DNA of 24,645 bases from Firmicutes bacterium HGW-Firmicutes-10 (GCA_002841605.1 PHAF01000007.1:1-24645); one strand, 5' to 3'; shown: positions 15,401 through 23,136, counted from the first letter of the stretch. Made by a program: numbers and translations. The notes: generated by a model not told the origin, from the sequence alone.

Positions 15401-15668
15401 GCAAAAGTATGAGTTGTTCTTCTAAGAAAGGATCAAAAGACTCTGCTAACTTACGGTGCATCTCGGTTTGCAGACGATGCTTCATTTCCGCAGCGGCTGC
15501 TTCGGTGAAGGTTAAAGCGAGAATCCGTGAAACTGGAATTTTATCAACAAGGATACGTTTGATCAAACGATCGATCAAAACGGTCGTTTTGCCGGCACCG
15601 GCCGAAGCACTGACCAGAATATCTTGATTGATCGTCTCAACGGCTGCTAGTTGCGATGGGGTTTTCAT
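12447..15668 (-). CDS. addA: AddA (RexA) helicase-nuclease subunit
   Basis: A 1073-residue UvrD-type helicase fused to a RecB-type nuclease, the catalytic motor of the AddAB double-strand break repair complex that resects DNA ends for RecA. Motifs: TPSQLAAVE (3-11, Q motif), ASAGAGKT (21-28, Walker A), DEFQD (Walker B), HNYRS (motif IV), MTIHQSKGLQF (motif V), VALTRAQEK (motif VI) and, near the C-terminus, LTIVDFKTDR with the nuclease Asp and Lys. It is somewhat shorter than Bacillus subtilis AddA (about 1230). An acidic segment rich in Asp and Glu (about residues 490-520) lies between helicase motifs. The start overlaps the addB stop by four bases, and AGGAGG precedes it, so the two are translationally coupled. 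Confidence 0.95.
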   Translation of the reverse strand: MKTPSQLAAVETINQDILVSASAGAGKTTVLIDRLIKRILVDKIPVSRILALTFTEAAAAEMKHRLQTEMHRKLAESFDPFLEEQLILLQTANISTIHSFCLTVVKNFGYVVNLNPKQVNNILDEATKVLYQKECLDKTFDHQISLSDTSAFIQTAQHFSSRSEDFSEFRNAILRINAVLSQQKNPQKWSQKILSLYEKRNKISELPEPVTQTFWEMMTLHAQQLDLQSKTVLRDASLLDNEKSVTEASLVCQWANVLFQAIKTRNLDSYNHALLMMATNPLSTIKSQADYNKLRDKLNKAIKAKANSFLSEAEYLQQLSNQHPLISKLLEMALDYNLRYDQKKKEMQCIDFDDMERFAFEILFNEQHQVYKQYQTQFDEIMVDEFQDTNQLQDAIISRVSRGSNIFRVGDVKQSIYKFRGAKPGLMRELSTKRDIKQLTLEHNYRSKQPIVEFNNQLFNALMNIDYFEDVYQQQDHVTPGKKSQFDDGHPVEINILMLDDEEMGENTESDDGDEGDFDEEKFKTETIEESFNDKVVRSNFIANRMHELRRKEKIAYRDMVVLVRSHALKEDLKAAFDETNIPYFIDSKSGFYQSAAISQVINVYRWITQPANEIALFGVLFSPFFDLSADQAALIALLNQKTKNWIESIKELHPEVYDTLMSLKDEFQYLSITESLNRIYSLNHFYDDFCNHQEKTNLDLLFEKAVGFDRNGIGGIYGFVSLIDKISDEKSSEAIPVNSEDDLVKVMTIHQSKGLQFKVVFYWSTNSNAIIDLKLPLIADEQLGLGIHTIQLPKRFKKVNLLRQIIEFKATKDELEEQIRVLYVALTRAQEKMIIVGSEKKPFTPKEISMLSIFEKIGTQGWILNALRHLDESLYSLNRLPIDGLRTVRLAIRQPEGNLPVYTKTNTLISKTIPSLKDQSYVPQIFVSRDLKPQQQGTLMHIALQRLPVLPFTTDQMDELNINLSETMKEHLIRYSSHPFTNDLYRFNVSHEVPFISKIDDQLVYGYIDMISESDETLTIVDFKTDRNVTPDLLIERHKHQLNTYVKAMELLSKKKIEAYLYSFDLNEYIRI

Positions 15669-18307
15669 GCGTCAACCTCCTTGTTTAATGATATATCAAT
15701 ATCTGAAATTGCCAGTGGATCATAAACTTTGCCTTTGTACCAGCAAATCGAAGCATAATCACAAAACTTGCAGGTACTTTCGGTAGGTCTTCGTTGAATC
15801 TGACCTAAGGAAAGTTCGTTGACCAAATAAGAGTAGATTTCCGTAAACAACTCTTCTACTTTCAAAAGATCGAACTTATACCTTTTATCAACTTTCTGGT
15901 CATTGATTAATCCCTGAACATAGTCCTTTGATCGAAACATCTCCGCTTTCTCCACAAAAAACCAACCAGTCAATTTGTGCTTTTTGACGATCTCCGCTTC
16001 ACTCAATTCCGAATCGAAATCAACGGCTTCTTTTTTGGCAATTTTGTATCGTGGAATCGTCACATCCAGATTACGCATGGATAAATAGAATGCGCCGACC
16101 GGAGTCTTTTCGAAAAGTTTGGATGTGATGATCAAATAGGTAGTTAATTGAAGTTGCAATCCTCCCATTACCTTATCGATTTTCAAGCGTTTTGCGCTGC
16201 TTTTGTAGTCAACGATACGAAAGGCCGATGATGTCATATCGATCCTGTCGATGATTCCGCGCAGAGCAATGGAAATATCATGACGGGTCGGCCATGCATG
16301 TTCAAATTTATATTCTTGATGAGTGACTGTAAAACTCGTGTCTTCTTCCATTGGATTCAACCGATCAAAGGTGATCATCAGATTTTCTTGCATGCGGGCT
16401 TGAACGATGTCCCAGCGCTTGGCTGATTTGGGGTATAGAAGATGTAAATCTTTGAAACTGGAGTCGAGCAACAAGGAAAGTTCTTCTTTCGTTGTTTTTG
16501 GATATCCTTTCGGATTGTCTTTGGCAAGATTTTCGAATATGGCATGTTGAATCGTCCCAACAAAAGCGGAGTTTAGTTCGAAAGATTGAAGCTTATTCAA
16601 TTTCAGACCGGATTGAAAGTAATACTGATAAGGACACTGGAAGAATCTTTCAAAAGATGAAACGGAGCCACCCAGTTTTCTATCATTGAAGAACAGCTTT
16701 TGTGATATTCCTGGCTCGAGCTGATATTCGCGAGTTACTGTTTTTCCGTGATGAACCAAAGGCCACATCTTGAGAGATATATTTTGTTGTTGAGCAAACA
16801 CTTCTACCTGATATGCGGGGGCTACTCCTTTTCCTTCATAATTGCCGGAAGCGTAAGAACAAATCAGATTTTCAAACCGGTAAAAAATACTCTGAACATA
16901 AGACATATGAGAATTAAGACGCTCTTTTAGGGTGGGTAAAGCGGTTTTGCTGAGGTAATCCTCATCAAACAAACCGGTTTTGGTAGAGAAACCTGGGAAA
17001 CTGCGTTGATTCAAACCTAGAATGATGACTGTATCACAATCAGGTAGTTCTAAATTCTTGATGTCCGTAATTATAATCGGAGCGCTCTGCTTTTGACTTG
17101 ACAGAGATATTTGCTCGATAAGATAAGGAATAACGATATCCGCGGTTTCGCCTGCCTCAAAGGCGCATTGCTCTATGATATCCTTTATAGAAAGTAATGC
17201 GTGCTTGTCGTCTTCGAAAAGGAAGGAAAAGTTTTTGGCAAAATGATCAAATGTTGTGATATACGGATTCGATGAAGAGAGCATCGTAATCAAATCAGCA
17301 AGGATTTCTCCTTGGCTGACATTTGCTTCATATTCCATTTTGCGCAACGCTATTTGATTACGCTTGTCGATATATTGCAGTTTTCCGCTTTCGCATACTG
17401 TTTTAACGTGTTTGAACGGTTGCAAAACTTCCTCAACCGTTAAGTCGAAATGTTGGATATAATCGATCAAGCTTTGACGATTGGAGCATTCAAGTGCTCC
17501 ATGAGTCAGCGCTTCAACCAGGGAAGCGCTGTTTTTTTCCTTTATCAATCGAACAAGGGAAAGAAATCTGAAAATAATATTGGGTTGAATGTGACCGATG
17601 GTTTGTTGATATTCGATTTTATATCGGTCAAAGACGGAACTGAGTACCGGTAACCCGGCAGGGTCACTAAGAACGATCCCAATTCTGTTGAACGATTGAG
17701 TACACAACCATTGGGCAACTGCTTCTGCTTCTTGTCTTGAATTGAGCGCCTGGAAATATTGAAAATTAACGAAATCAGGTTTGTCTATGTCAACTTGCTT
17801 TGCGCCTTTTTCAATGAGTAAATCAATGATTTTTTGTTGATGGGGTTGAGTGTAAAAAGGATATAAAGTCACATGATTAAAAGTCATGTTGCTGTTTCTG
17901 ATTTGAGATATGACATTGTGAGATCGAAACAGGGGTTCAACTGCTTCAACGCATAGCGCTAAGTCTATTTCCTTGGGGTTTTCTTTGGGTAAAGTGCTGA
18001 AATCAACATCGTTTTTCATAGCGTAAACAACAAAGTCGATGACTTGTCTGGTAAACTCGGGGTAGGAAATAGTTTCTTTAAGCACTATACAATCCTTGCG
18101 TTTTTCTTGTATAATTGAATATGCGGAAGTAAACAGTTTGGAATTTTCATTTATAACAGGAAAAAGGGTGGCTAGCAAGGTGTCTAGAGTCATTAGGCGA
18201 ATACCTCGAACTGAAAGGGTATCGTTTAGTTTTGATTCCATGATGGATAGATGCAGTGTCTTTGGTGCAACGATCCACTCTTCATTCAAGAAAATTTGAT
18301 TGTCCAT
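15665..18307 (-). CDS. addB: AddB (RexB) nuclease subunit, short form
   Basis: An 880-residue partner of AddA. The C-terminal RecB-like nuclease is clear: LRGIIDRID, then IVDYKSSAKRL, then GLQLQLTTYL. The four cysteines of the AddB iron-sulfur cluster are present: one in FFQCPYQYYF before the nuclease core and three in STCKFCDYASIC near the end. The N-terminal inactive-helicase region shows no Walker A loop, as in RexB of lactic acid bacteria, whereas Bacillus AddB has one. At 880 residues it is much shorter than the usual 1100-1170. The complex processes broken DNA ends in the cytoplasm, normally with Chi-like regulation. GGAGGG (18313-18318) lies just upstream of the start. It is transcribed away from the EamA-type permease. 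Confidence 0.93.
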   Translation of the reverse strand: MDNQIFLNEEWIVAPKTLHLSIMESKLNDTLSVRGIRLMTLDTLLATLFPVINENSKLFTSAYSIIQEKRKDCIVLKETISYPEFTRQVIDFVVYAMKNDVDFSTLPKENPKEIDLALCVEAVEPLFRSHNVISQIRNSNMTFNHVTLYPFYTQPHQQKIIDLLIEKGAKQVDIDKPDFVNFQYFQALNSRQEAEAVAQWLCTQSFNRIGIVLSDPAGLPVLSSVFDRYKIEYQQTIGHIQPNIIFRFLSLVRLIKEKNSASLVEALTHGALECSNRQSLIDYIQHFDLTVEEVLQPFKHVKTVCESGKLQYIDKRNQIALRKMEYEANVSQGEILADLITMLSSSNPYITTFDHFAKNFSFLFEDDKHALLSIKDIIEQCAFEAGETADIVIPYLIEQISLSSQKQSAPIIITDIKNLELPDCDTVIILGLNQRSFPGFSTKTGLFDEDYLSKTALPTLKERLNSHMSYVQSIFYRFENLICSYASGNYEGKGVAPAYQVEVFAQQQNISLKMWPLVHHGKTVTREYQLEPGISQKLFFNDRKLGGSVSSFERFFQCPYQYYFQSGLKLNKLQSFELNSAFVGTIQHAIFENLAKDNPKGYPKTTKEELSLLLDSSFKDLHLLYPKSAKRWDIVQARMQENLMITFDRLNPMEEDTSFTVTHQEYKFEHAWPTRHDISIALRGIIDRIDMTSSAFRIVDYKSSAKRLKIDKVMGGLQLQLTTYLIITSKLFEKTPVGAFYLSMRNLDVTIPRYKIAKKEAVDFDSELSEAEIVKKHKLTGWFFVEKAEMFRSKDYVQGLINDQKVDKRYKFDLLKVEELFTEIYSYLVNELSLGQIQRRPTESTCKFCDYASICWYKGKVYDPLAISDIDISLNKEVDA

Positions 18308-18332
18308 TAGGTAGCCCTCCGATATAATTATA
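18300..18332. promoter_or_regulatory. Overlapping divergent promoter region (permease and addB)
   Basis: Plus strand: TTGTCC (18300-18305), 17 bases, TATAAT (18323-18328) for the permease gene. Minus strand: a TATAAT read from 18332 to 18327, overlapping the first, with no convincing -35. The two start codons are only 46 bases apart, so mutual interference is likely. Confidence 0.45.
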
Positions 18333-18353
18333 TAGGATATTTCGAGGTGTTAA

Positions 18354-19226
18354 ATGGAAAAATTCGGATTACTTGGAAAGTCGTCATTATTTGCCTCCGC
18401 ATTCTTATGGGGAATCGGATTTGTGGCCGTGGAGGGAGCTTTATTGGCCGGTTGGAACCCTATGTTATTGTTGGCAGTCCGAGGGTTTATGGGCGGTGCA
18501 TTGCTTCTGGCGTTTTCATATAAGCGTAAGTTTTGGAAGAATAAGCTTTTGCTCAAAGACAGTCTGATTGCCGGCGTTTATCTGAGCGCAGCTTTTGTGG
18601 CTCAAACCTATGGTCAATCGTTAAGCGGTCCGGCCAATGCGGCTTTCATTACCGCACTTTATGTCATTTTTACTCCTTTCATCTATGCATTGAAAGAGCG
18701 TAAAATGGTATCAGGTATCGTGCTGGTTGCGGCGTTTGCATCGTTTGTCGGTGTAGCTCTCATATCGGTTCGCGGCTCGCTAAGTTGGCAATGGGGAGAC
18801 TTTTTGTTAGTTGTATGTGCTGTGTTATTTGCGATTCATATCTTGAAGTTGGAAAAGATGGGACATCATGACGATGCGCTTTCAATCACGACTATTCAAC
18901 TATTCGTGATGGGTGTGCTTTGTGTGTTGTTTGTTCCGTTTCTTAATGTCAATGTACCATCGATTGGATGGGGATATGTCGCATATTGTGGATTAGTTAG
19001 CAGTGGAATTGCGTTCTTCCTTCAAACGTTTGGTCAAAAACACGTTCCATCCTCTGCAGCGTCCATCATTTTGACATTTGAAGCTATATTCGGAGCATTG
19101 GGTGCCGTGATCTTTTATCGGGAGTTATTCTCGCTTCAAATGTTTTTCGGGGGATTACTATTAGTCGGTTCCGTATTCTTTTTGGAATTGGTGCCGAAAT
19201 CGGTTAAGATACCAACCATATCTTAG
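18354..19226 (+). CDS. EamA/DMT-superfamily permease
   Basis: A 290-residue drug/metabolite transporter with about ten membrane helices in two homologous EamA halves (about 9-135 and 148-282). Characteristic stretches include FLWGIGFVAVEGALLAGWNP, GPANAAFITALYVIFTP in the first half, and VPSSAASIILTFEAIFGALGA in the second. These proteins usually export amino acids, purines or drugs; substrates cannot be told from sequence. GAGGTG sits four bases before the ATG. It leads a short plus-strand unit with three unrecognised genes that ends at the terminator near 20900. The end GLLLVGSVFFLELVPK is normal, so it appears complete. Confidence 0.9.
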   Translation: MEKFGLLGKSSLFASAFLWGIGFVAVEGALLAGWNPMLLLAVRGFMGGALLLAFSYKRKFWKNKLLLKDSLIAGVYLSAAFVAQTYGQSLSGPANAAFITALYVIFTPFIYALKERKMVSGIVLVAAFASFVGVALISVRGSLSWQWGDFLLVVCAVLFAIHILKLEKMGHHDDALSITTIQLFVMGVLCVLFVPFLNVNVPSIGWGYVAYCGLVSSGIAFFLQTFGQKHVPSSAASIILTFEAIFGALGAVIFYRELFSLQMFFGGLLLVGSVFFLELVPKSVKIPTIS

Positions 19227-19252
19227 CAAGTATGTCCGAAAGGGGGACGAAT

Positions 19253-20059
19253 ATGTCCATATTTGATATTTTGTCGAATGTTCAGGATCTTCGAAAAGGG
19301 GACGATTCCTGTGCGTTCAACGGTTATCTGGAAGACTATTTAACCGTTATTGAAGAGGATCATCCTAAAAGAAGTTTGTTTACAAAGCTCTTTGAGACTG
19401 ATGAAAATTTACGGATTTGCGTAAATTTCGGATTTGATGTCAACCGCGAGGTCATATCAAATCAGATCATCCGATACAAGGATGCCTCCAAACTTCCAAG
19501 AAAGTTTATGAAATGTCCGTACTTGGTTTATGGAAAAGATGCGACCGGTCATCAGTTTGGATTAATTTTATATCCATCTGACCGTCATGAGTATCTTGTG
19601 GCTAAGGGCATCTATTTTGCATTGACCGAACAAGAAGGACCGTTTGAGTCGGGTAGAAACGAAATCGTTGCAATGACGATGGAAAATGAAGAGCAATGTC
19701 TCTCAATCGTCAATCGGATGATGGTCGGCGATGTCAGGGTTGGTGCTTTACAACGCGAAATCGACCGTCAGAATTTTAAGAATTTTGATGAACTCAATAA
19801 CCTAGCAAACAATTATGCTCAGTTATTGAAAGATCAGGTAATGGAGAATATCAAAGATCATCAACATCGCGGTGAAATAATTTACTCTACGATCATGAGA
19901 TGGTTTCTGATTAAAAAAGCAGTGTATGTTCATTACATGACCAATAAGGATTTGCTGGTTACGATCAATGAAAACAATATTAAAAAGCAAAGGCATAATG
20001 CTAAGACCTTTGCGGATCAGATTCCATTTATCGCTTTTAGCGAGATGTGGCGTTTGTAG
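19253..20059 (+). CDS. Conserved-looking hypothetical soluble protein
   Basis: A 268-residue protein I do not recognise. It has no signal peptide or membrane helix and looks cytoplasmic, with mixed hydrophobic and charged composition. A moderately basic C-terminal half (about 185-268) is predicted by eye to be helical, including a stretch YSTIMRWFLIKKAVYVHYMT. AAAGGGGG (19239-19246) supports ATG 19253 over an upstream ATG at 19232. It begins 26 bases after the permease stop and is followed 18 bases later by a membrane-protein gene, so it is probably co-transcribed. Codon use and base composition look like the neighbours, giving no sign of recent transfer. No function is proposed. Confidence 0.8.
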   Translation: MSIFDILSNVQDLRKGDDSCAFNGYLEDYLTVIEEDHPKRSLFTKLFETDENLRICVNFGFDVNREVISNQIIRYKDASKLPRKFMKCPYLVYGKDATGHQFGLILYPSDRHEYLVAKGIYFALTEQEGPFESGRNEIVAMTMENEEQCLSIVNRMMVGDVRVGALQREIDRQNFKNFDELNNLANNYAQLLKDQVMENIKDHQHRGEIIYSTIMRWFLIKKAVYVHYMTNKDLLVTINENNIKKQRHNAKTFADQIPFIAFSEMWRL

Positions 20060-20077
20060 CAGACTATTGAGGGATAT

Positions 20078-20572
20078 ATGGATCAAAGGCTGAAACTGTA
20101 TCGTCAGATTGCATTGGCAAGGAATAATTTGTTGGCGATGACTGTGCTTACCATCATCAATATTGCGGCATATTTCTTTGGTGGAAATTTCGGATTTCCG
20201 TTTTCTGCTTTCTTTCCGTATGCCGCGATCGTATTCGGGGATATTTTTGCAGTTGAGTTAGCTGATCCGATGATTTTCTATTGGGGTGCAGGCTTTTCTG
20301 TCATCGCGTTGACGCTGTTTCTGGTTGGTTACTTTTTATCAAAAAAACGTCACGGTTGGCTCATTGTTGTTACGATTCTATATGGCCTTGATTTGCTGTT
20401 TATGACTTATATTTACTTTCCGGATTTTGATTTCTCAGCACTTCTTGACTATGTTTTCCACTTCTGGGTGCTTTATTATCTGGTTATAGGTGTTTCGGCC
20501 ACAATGAAATTGAAGAAGCTGTCAATGGATGTTGAATCCGACCCGTTTTCAGTGGTTGAAAAACCGTTGTAA
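20078..20572 (+). CDS. Hypothetical membrane protein, about four helices
   Basis: A 164-residue protein I do not recognise. Hydrophobic segments lie at about 18-40, 66-88, 92-113 and 120-143; the stretch 42-60 (FPFSAFFPYAAIVFGDIFA) may be a re-entrant or additional segment. The N-terminus is positively charged (RLKLYRQIALARN), and the C-terminal tail of about 20 residues is short and acidic. GAGGG (20068-20072) precedes the ATG. It sits between a soluble hypothetical and another small membrane protein, in the same direction with short gaps. No catalytic motif is apparent. Confidence 0.78.
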   Translation: MDQRLKLYRQIALARNNLLAMTVLTIINIAAYFFGGNFGFPFSAFFPYAAIVFGDIFAVELADPMIFYWGAGFSVIALTLFLVGYFLSKKRHGWLIVVTILYGLDLLFMTYIYFPDFDFSALLDYVFHFWVLYYLVIGVSATMKLKKLSMDVESDPFSVVEKPL

Positions 20573-20618
20573 CTTTAGAGCTAAGAAAGTTAAGTTTGTA
20601 ACATAACTGGGGGGTATC

Positions 20619-20882
20619 ATGGAAATTTTTATTGAAATCGTTGGGATATTGGTTGAGATGTTTACTTTTTCTGCCGAAGAAAAAAGTGCGCCACGTAAAA
20701 TACGATTGATCGGATTTGTTATCATATTTATTTTGATGGGGATTCTTTTCTATCTGGCTTATGTGGTGCGAAATGATACATTCACTATGTCATTTTTTGT
20801 TATTCTAGGCGCAATCATGGCTATCACTTTATTACGCTCGGTTTCGGATATTGTACGATTGATCAGAAATGAAGAAATATAG
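20619..20882 (+). CDS. Hypothetical small membrane protein (two helices)
   Basis: An 87-residue protein with two clear transmembrane segments at about 30-51 and 56-75, preceded by an amphipathic N-terminus. A basic cluster (APRKIRLIG) precedes the first helix and another (RSVSDIVRLIRNEE) follows the second. CTGGGGGG just upstream acts as the ribosome binding site. It is the last gene before a good terminator. No family recognised; the reading frame is short, but the start, ribosome binding site and terminator spacing support it as real. Confidence 0.68.
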   Translation: MEIFIEIVGILVEMFTFSAEEKSAPRKIRLIGFVIIFILMGILFYLAYVVRNDTFTMSFFVILGAIMAITLLRSVSDIVRLIRNEEI

Positions 20883-20897
20883 CAAAAATCTTAAAGT

Positions 20898-20925
20898 AAA
20901 GGGATCTGATGATTCCTTTTTTGTT
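20898..20925 (+). terminator. Intrinsic terminator of the permease / membrane-protein unit
   Basis: Arms AAAGGGATC (20898-20906) and GATTCCTTT (20911-20919) pair over nine positions including one G-U, with a four-base loop, followed by TTTGTT. It lies 15 bases after the small membrane protein gene and before the next promoter. Confidence 0.75.
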
Positions 20926-20951
20926 ATAATCGTCGAATGACCAGTTGTATA

Positions 20952-20979
20952 TTGACATTCATGGGCGTTGTGATATGAT
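20952..20979 (+). promoter_or_regulatory. Extended -10 promoter of the CysK-like gene
   Basis: Consensus TTGACA (20952-20957), 16-base spacer and TATGAT (20974-20979), preceded by TG one base upstream (extended -10). Transcription would start near 20986, about 19 bases before the chosen ATG. Confidence 0.78.
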
Positions 20980-21004
20980 TTCATGAAAATTGGTGGTAAG
21001 AATT

Positions 21005-22069
21005 ATGAAAGAAATGAAAGATAAGCTTCAAAGTCTGCACAGTCTGATTGGAAATACGCCGTTGCTCGAGATTCATTTTCTCTATAAGGAAGATCCGAGG
21101 GTTTTATATGCGAAAGCGGAATATTATAATCTGACCGGCAGTATCAAAGACCGGATGGCACTATATGTGCTTGAACAAGCTTATATTAGAAATGAAATCA
21201 GTCAAAACGATGAAATCGTGGAAGCTACCAGTGGCAACACTGGAATTTCATTTTCGGCGATAGGCGCAATCCTTAATCATCCAGTGACTATTTTTATGCC
21301 GGAGTGGATGAGTGAAGAAAGGAAACGACTGATAAAAAGTTATGGAGCAAATATTCGAACAGTATCAAAGGATGAGGGAGGGTTTGTGGGTAGTGTGTCA
21401 CTGACTCAAAGGTACGCCCAGGAAAAAGGTCATGTATTTCTTCCAGATCAGTTTGCTAATAAGGATAACAGGGACAGTCACTACCATTCCACTGCTCCTG
21501 AGATATATTTTCAGATGAAAGATAATAATCATTTCATTGATGCTTTTGTAGCTGGGGTTGGAACCGGAGGTACAATTACAGGAATCTCACATTATTTGAA
21601 AGAACGGAGCAATGATTTAAAAGTTTTCGCAATAGAACCAGCGTCTTCTCCTACGTTATCCACAGGACATAAAACCGGTTTTCATCGGATTGCTGGCATT
21701 TCCGATGAATTCGTTCCACCACTGCTAGACTTTTCGCTAATTGATGACATCCTTTCGGTTGATGATGGGGATGCTATACTTATGTCTCAAATGTTATCTC
21801 GATATTTAGGATTAGGTGTGGGGATCTCTTCGGGTGCAAATTTCATTGGTGCATTGATGGCTCAGAATCGATTGGGTAACACGAAGTCAGTTGTGACAAT
21901 TTTTTCGGATGATAATAAAAAGTATCTTTCAACAGATTTAGTGAAGTTCGAAAAAATGGAGGATCATTATCTAAGTAAGGATATTGTACTTCAGCATGTC
22001 ATATCACACAAGCGCTCGTGTTTAACATGTCGAAGGCATTCCCAATGGTTGAATCTTATGGCTAAGTAA
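21005..22069 (+). CDS. CysK-like PLP-dependent enzyme with C-terminal CxxC tail
   Basis: A 354-residue fold-type II PLP enzyme resembling cysteine synthase / cystathionine beta-synthase. IGNTPL (15-20), NLTGSIKDR with the PLP lysine K48, TSGNTG (75-80), MPEWMSEERK (98-107), QFANKDNRDSHYHSTAPEI (149-167) and the phosphate loop GVGTGGT (184-190) are all present. Ordinary CysK is about 310 residues. Here an extension follows SDDNKKYLST (301-310) and ends in HVISHKRSCLTCRRHSQ, containing a CxxC (C339, C342) and nearby histidines, possibly a metal site. I chose ATG 21005 because the promoter start falls just after an upstream candidate at 20990. It is transcribed alone. O-acetylserine sulfhydrylase is the likeliest activity, but the substrate could differ. 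Confidence 0.87.
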   Translation: MKEMKDKLQSLHSLIGNTPLLEIHFLYKEDPRVLYAKAEYYNLTGSIKDRMALYVLEQAYIRNEISQNDEIVEATSGNTGISFSAIGAILNHPVTIFMPEWMSEERKRLIKSYGANIRTVSKDEGGFVGSVSLTQRYAQEKGHVFLPDQFANKDNRDSHYHSTAPEIYFQMKDNNHFIDAFVAGVGTGGTITGISHYLKERSNDLKVFAIEPASSPTLSTGHKTGFHRIAGISDEFVPPLLDFSLIDDILSVDDGDAILMSQMLSRYLGLGVGISSGANFIGALMAQNRLGNTKSVVTIFSDDNKKYLSTDLVKFEKMEDHYLSKDIVLQHVISHKRSCLTCRRHSQWLNLMAK

Positions 22070-22092
22070 GCGTGTAAAAGCGCTTTTTATTT
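22068..22092 (+). terminator. Probable terminator of the CysK-like gene
   Basis: A short AAGCG/CGCTT stem (22068-22072, 22081-22085) with an eight-base loop is followed by TTTATTT. The stem is only five pairs, so strength is uncertain. Confidence 0.5.
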
Positions 22093-22119
22093 CACATGAA
22101 TCGGGATGTGTTGTAGAAT
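22091..22119 (+). promoter_or_regulatory. Promoter of the five-helix membrane protein
   Basis: TTCACA (22091-22096), 17-base spacer and TAGAAT (22114-22119) each match consensus at five of six positions. The start would be near 22126, about 26 bases before the ATG at 22152. Confidence 0.6.
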
Positions 22120-22151
22120 AAACATATAAAGAAAAGAATCGGGGAATCAAA

Positions 22152-22721
22152 ATGAAGAAAGTATCTATTAGTAAAGTAATGGTTTGGATAGCACAAGCAG
22201 CCGTAATCGGCTTTATGATTCCGACGATTATCGGATTTTTGAGCAGCCCCGATCGAATACTGACACTTGAGGGGAGCTATTTCCTGATGCCCATCATCAT
22301 CGGCCTTATTGGTTTTTCGGTCATTGGTGAATCAATTGCCGTATATGTCATGGGGTTGACAGCGTTTGTTTTGATGATTATGTTGATTTGTGTCATTTTG
22401 CTAAAAAGAGCAGTTAAGTATGGAGTATTTTTATTTGCGGTGCTGTTGCTTGATTTGGCAACAATGGTTGCTTGGTATAAAAACGAGATATTTGAAGTTG
22501 ATTATGTCACTACAAGTTTTTATGTTCATGTCGGTGTAATGGTTCTGTTAATTGTCGGGATGATTGCTGGATATCGATATCGTGTTGTTGAACATCAGAA
22601 AGAAGTCGAGTTGGAAGAACGGGCAGAAGCAGAAGTGGAGTTTGAGGTTAACAACAAGCTGATGGATCCGATAATTGAATCAAATAAAAACACCGATGAT
22701 TCGGTGTCTAGTGATTCCTGA
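22152..22721 (+). CDS. Hypothetical membrane protein with acidic C-terminal tail
   Basis: A 189-residue protein I do not recognise. About five hydrophobic helices are seen at 9-30, 44-61, 63-84, 90-108 and 121-142. A cytoplasmic-looking tail of about 45 residues follows, rich in Glu and Ser/Asn (VELEERAEAEVEFEVN, then NKNTDDSVSSDS), probably disordered or coiled. CGGGG (22140-22144) is the ribosome binding site. The gene is convergent with the Fur-family gene, and their 3' ends overlap by 14 bases. The last codons contain the hairpin that terminates the opposing operon. No motif points to a function. Confidence 0.8.
   Translation: MKKVSISKVMVWIAQAAVIGFMIPTIIGFLSSPDRILTLEGSYFLMPIIIGLIGFSVIGESIAVYVMGLTAFVLMIMLICVILLKRAVKYGVFLFAVLLLDLATMVAWYKNEIFEVDYVTTSFYVHVGVMVLLIVGMIAGYRYRVVEHQKEVELEERAEAEVEFEVNNKLMDPIIESNKNTDDSVSSDS
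22684..22707 (-). terminator. Terminator of the znu-fur operon, inside a convergent coding region
   Basis: ACACCG/CGGTGT arms (22690-22695, 22702-22707) with a six-base loop are followed on the minus strand by TTTTTATTTG. The stem starts one base after the Fur-family stop. It lies within the coding sequence of the convergent membrane protein gene, whose acidic tail it encodes. Confidence 0.82.
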
Positions 22722-23136
22722 TACAATCTGAGCAATATCCGTAGATTTCTAATTGATGAGCAGAGACGTGAAAGTCCTGCTCTTTTTCAATTTGATCAAT
22801 GATGTCATGCATTGGGCAATGATTGATGGGTATCATCTTCTGACAATCTAAACAGATAAGAAAGTGTCTATGATGAGAGTGTTTTAACTCGATGACATAA
22901 GACTGAGAGGGAACATTAAACGTCTTCTCAATCATTTCATGCTTTAAAAATGCGTCTAAAATACGATATATAGTGGACAAATTGACGGATAGTTTGCGTT
23001 GTTTGGTTATATCGTCCAATTGTTCAATCGTAATTGGGGTCGATTGATCTTTTAAGATATCAAGCAATGCTTCGCGTTGACGCGAATATTTTAGCCCGGC
23101 TTTTTCAAGCAGAGTACGAGATGAGATTGACTTCAT
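22708..23136 (-). CDS. zur: Fur-family metalloregulator, probably zinc-responsive (Zur)
   Basis: A 142-residue Fur-family repressor. The winged helix-turn-helix is at about 14-75 with recognition helix NLSTIYRILDAF. The dimerisation domain carries the histidine-rich metal site HSHHRHF (86-92) and two CxxC pairs, CLDC (95-98) and CSDC (135-138), which hold the structural zinc. HQLEIYGYC is a typical Fur-family ending. Zur rather than Fur or PerR is inferred from co-transcription with znuC and znuB, whose stop codon overlaps this start by one base (TGATG). AAAGGAGG (23142-23149) is a strong ribosome binding site. It would bind upstream of znuC, outside this window, and so repress itself. Metal specificity is not proven by sequence. 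Confidence 0.88.
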   Translation of the reverse strand: MKSISSRTLLEKAGLKYSRQREALLDILKDQSTPITIEQLDDITKQRKLSVNLSTIYRILDAFLKHEMIEKTFNVPSQSYVIELKHSHHRHFLICLDCQKMIPINHCPMHDIIDQIEKEQDFHVSAHQLEIYGYCSDCIRNH

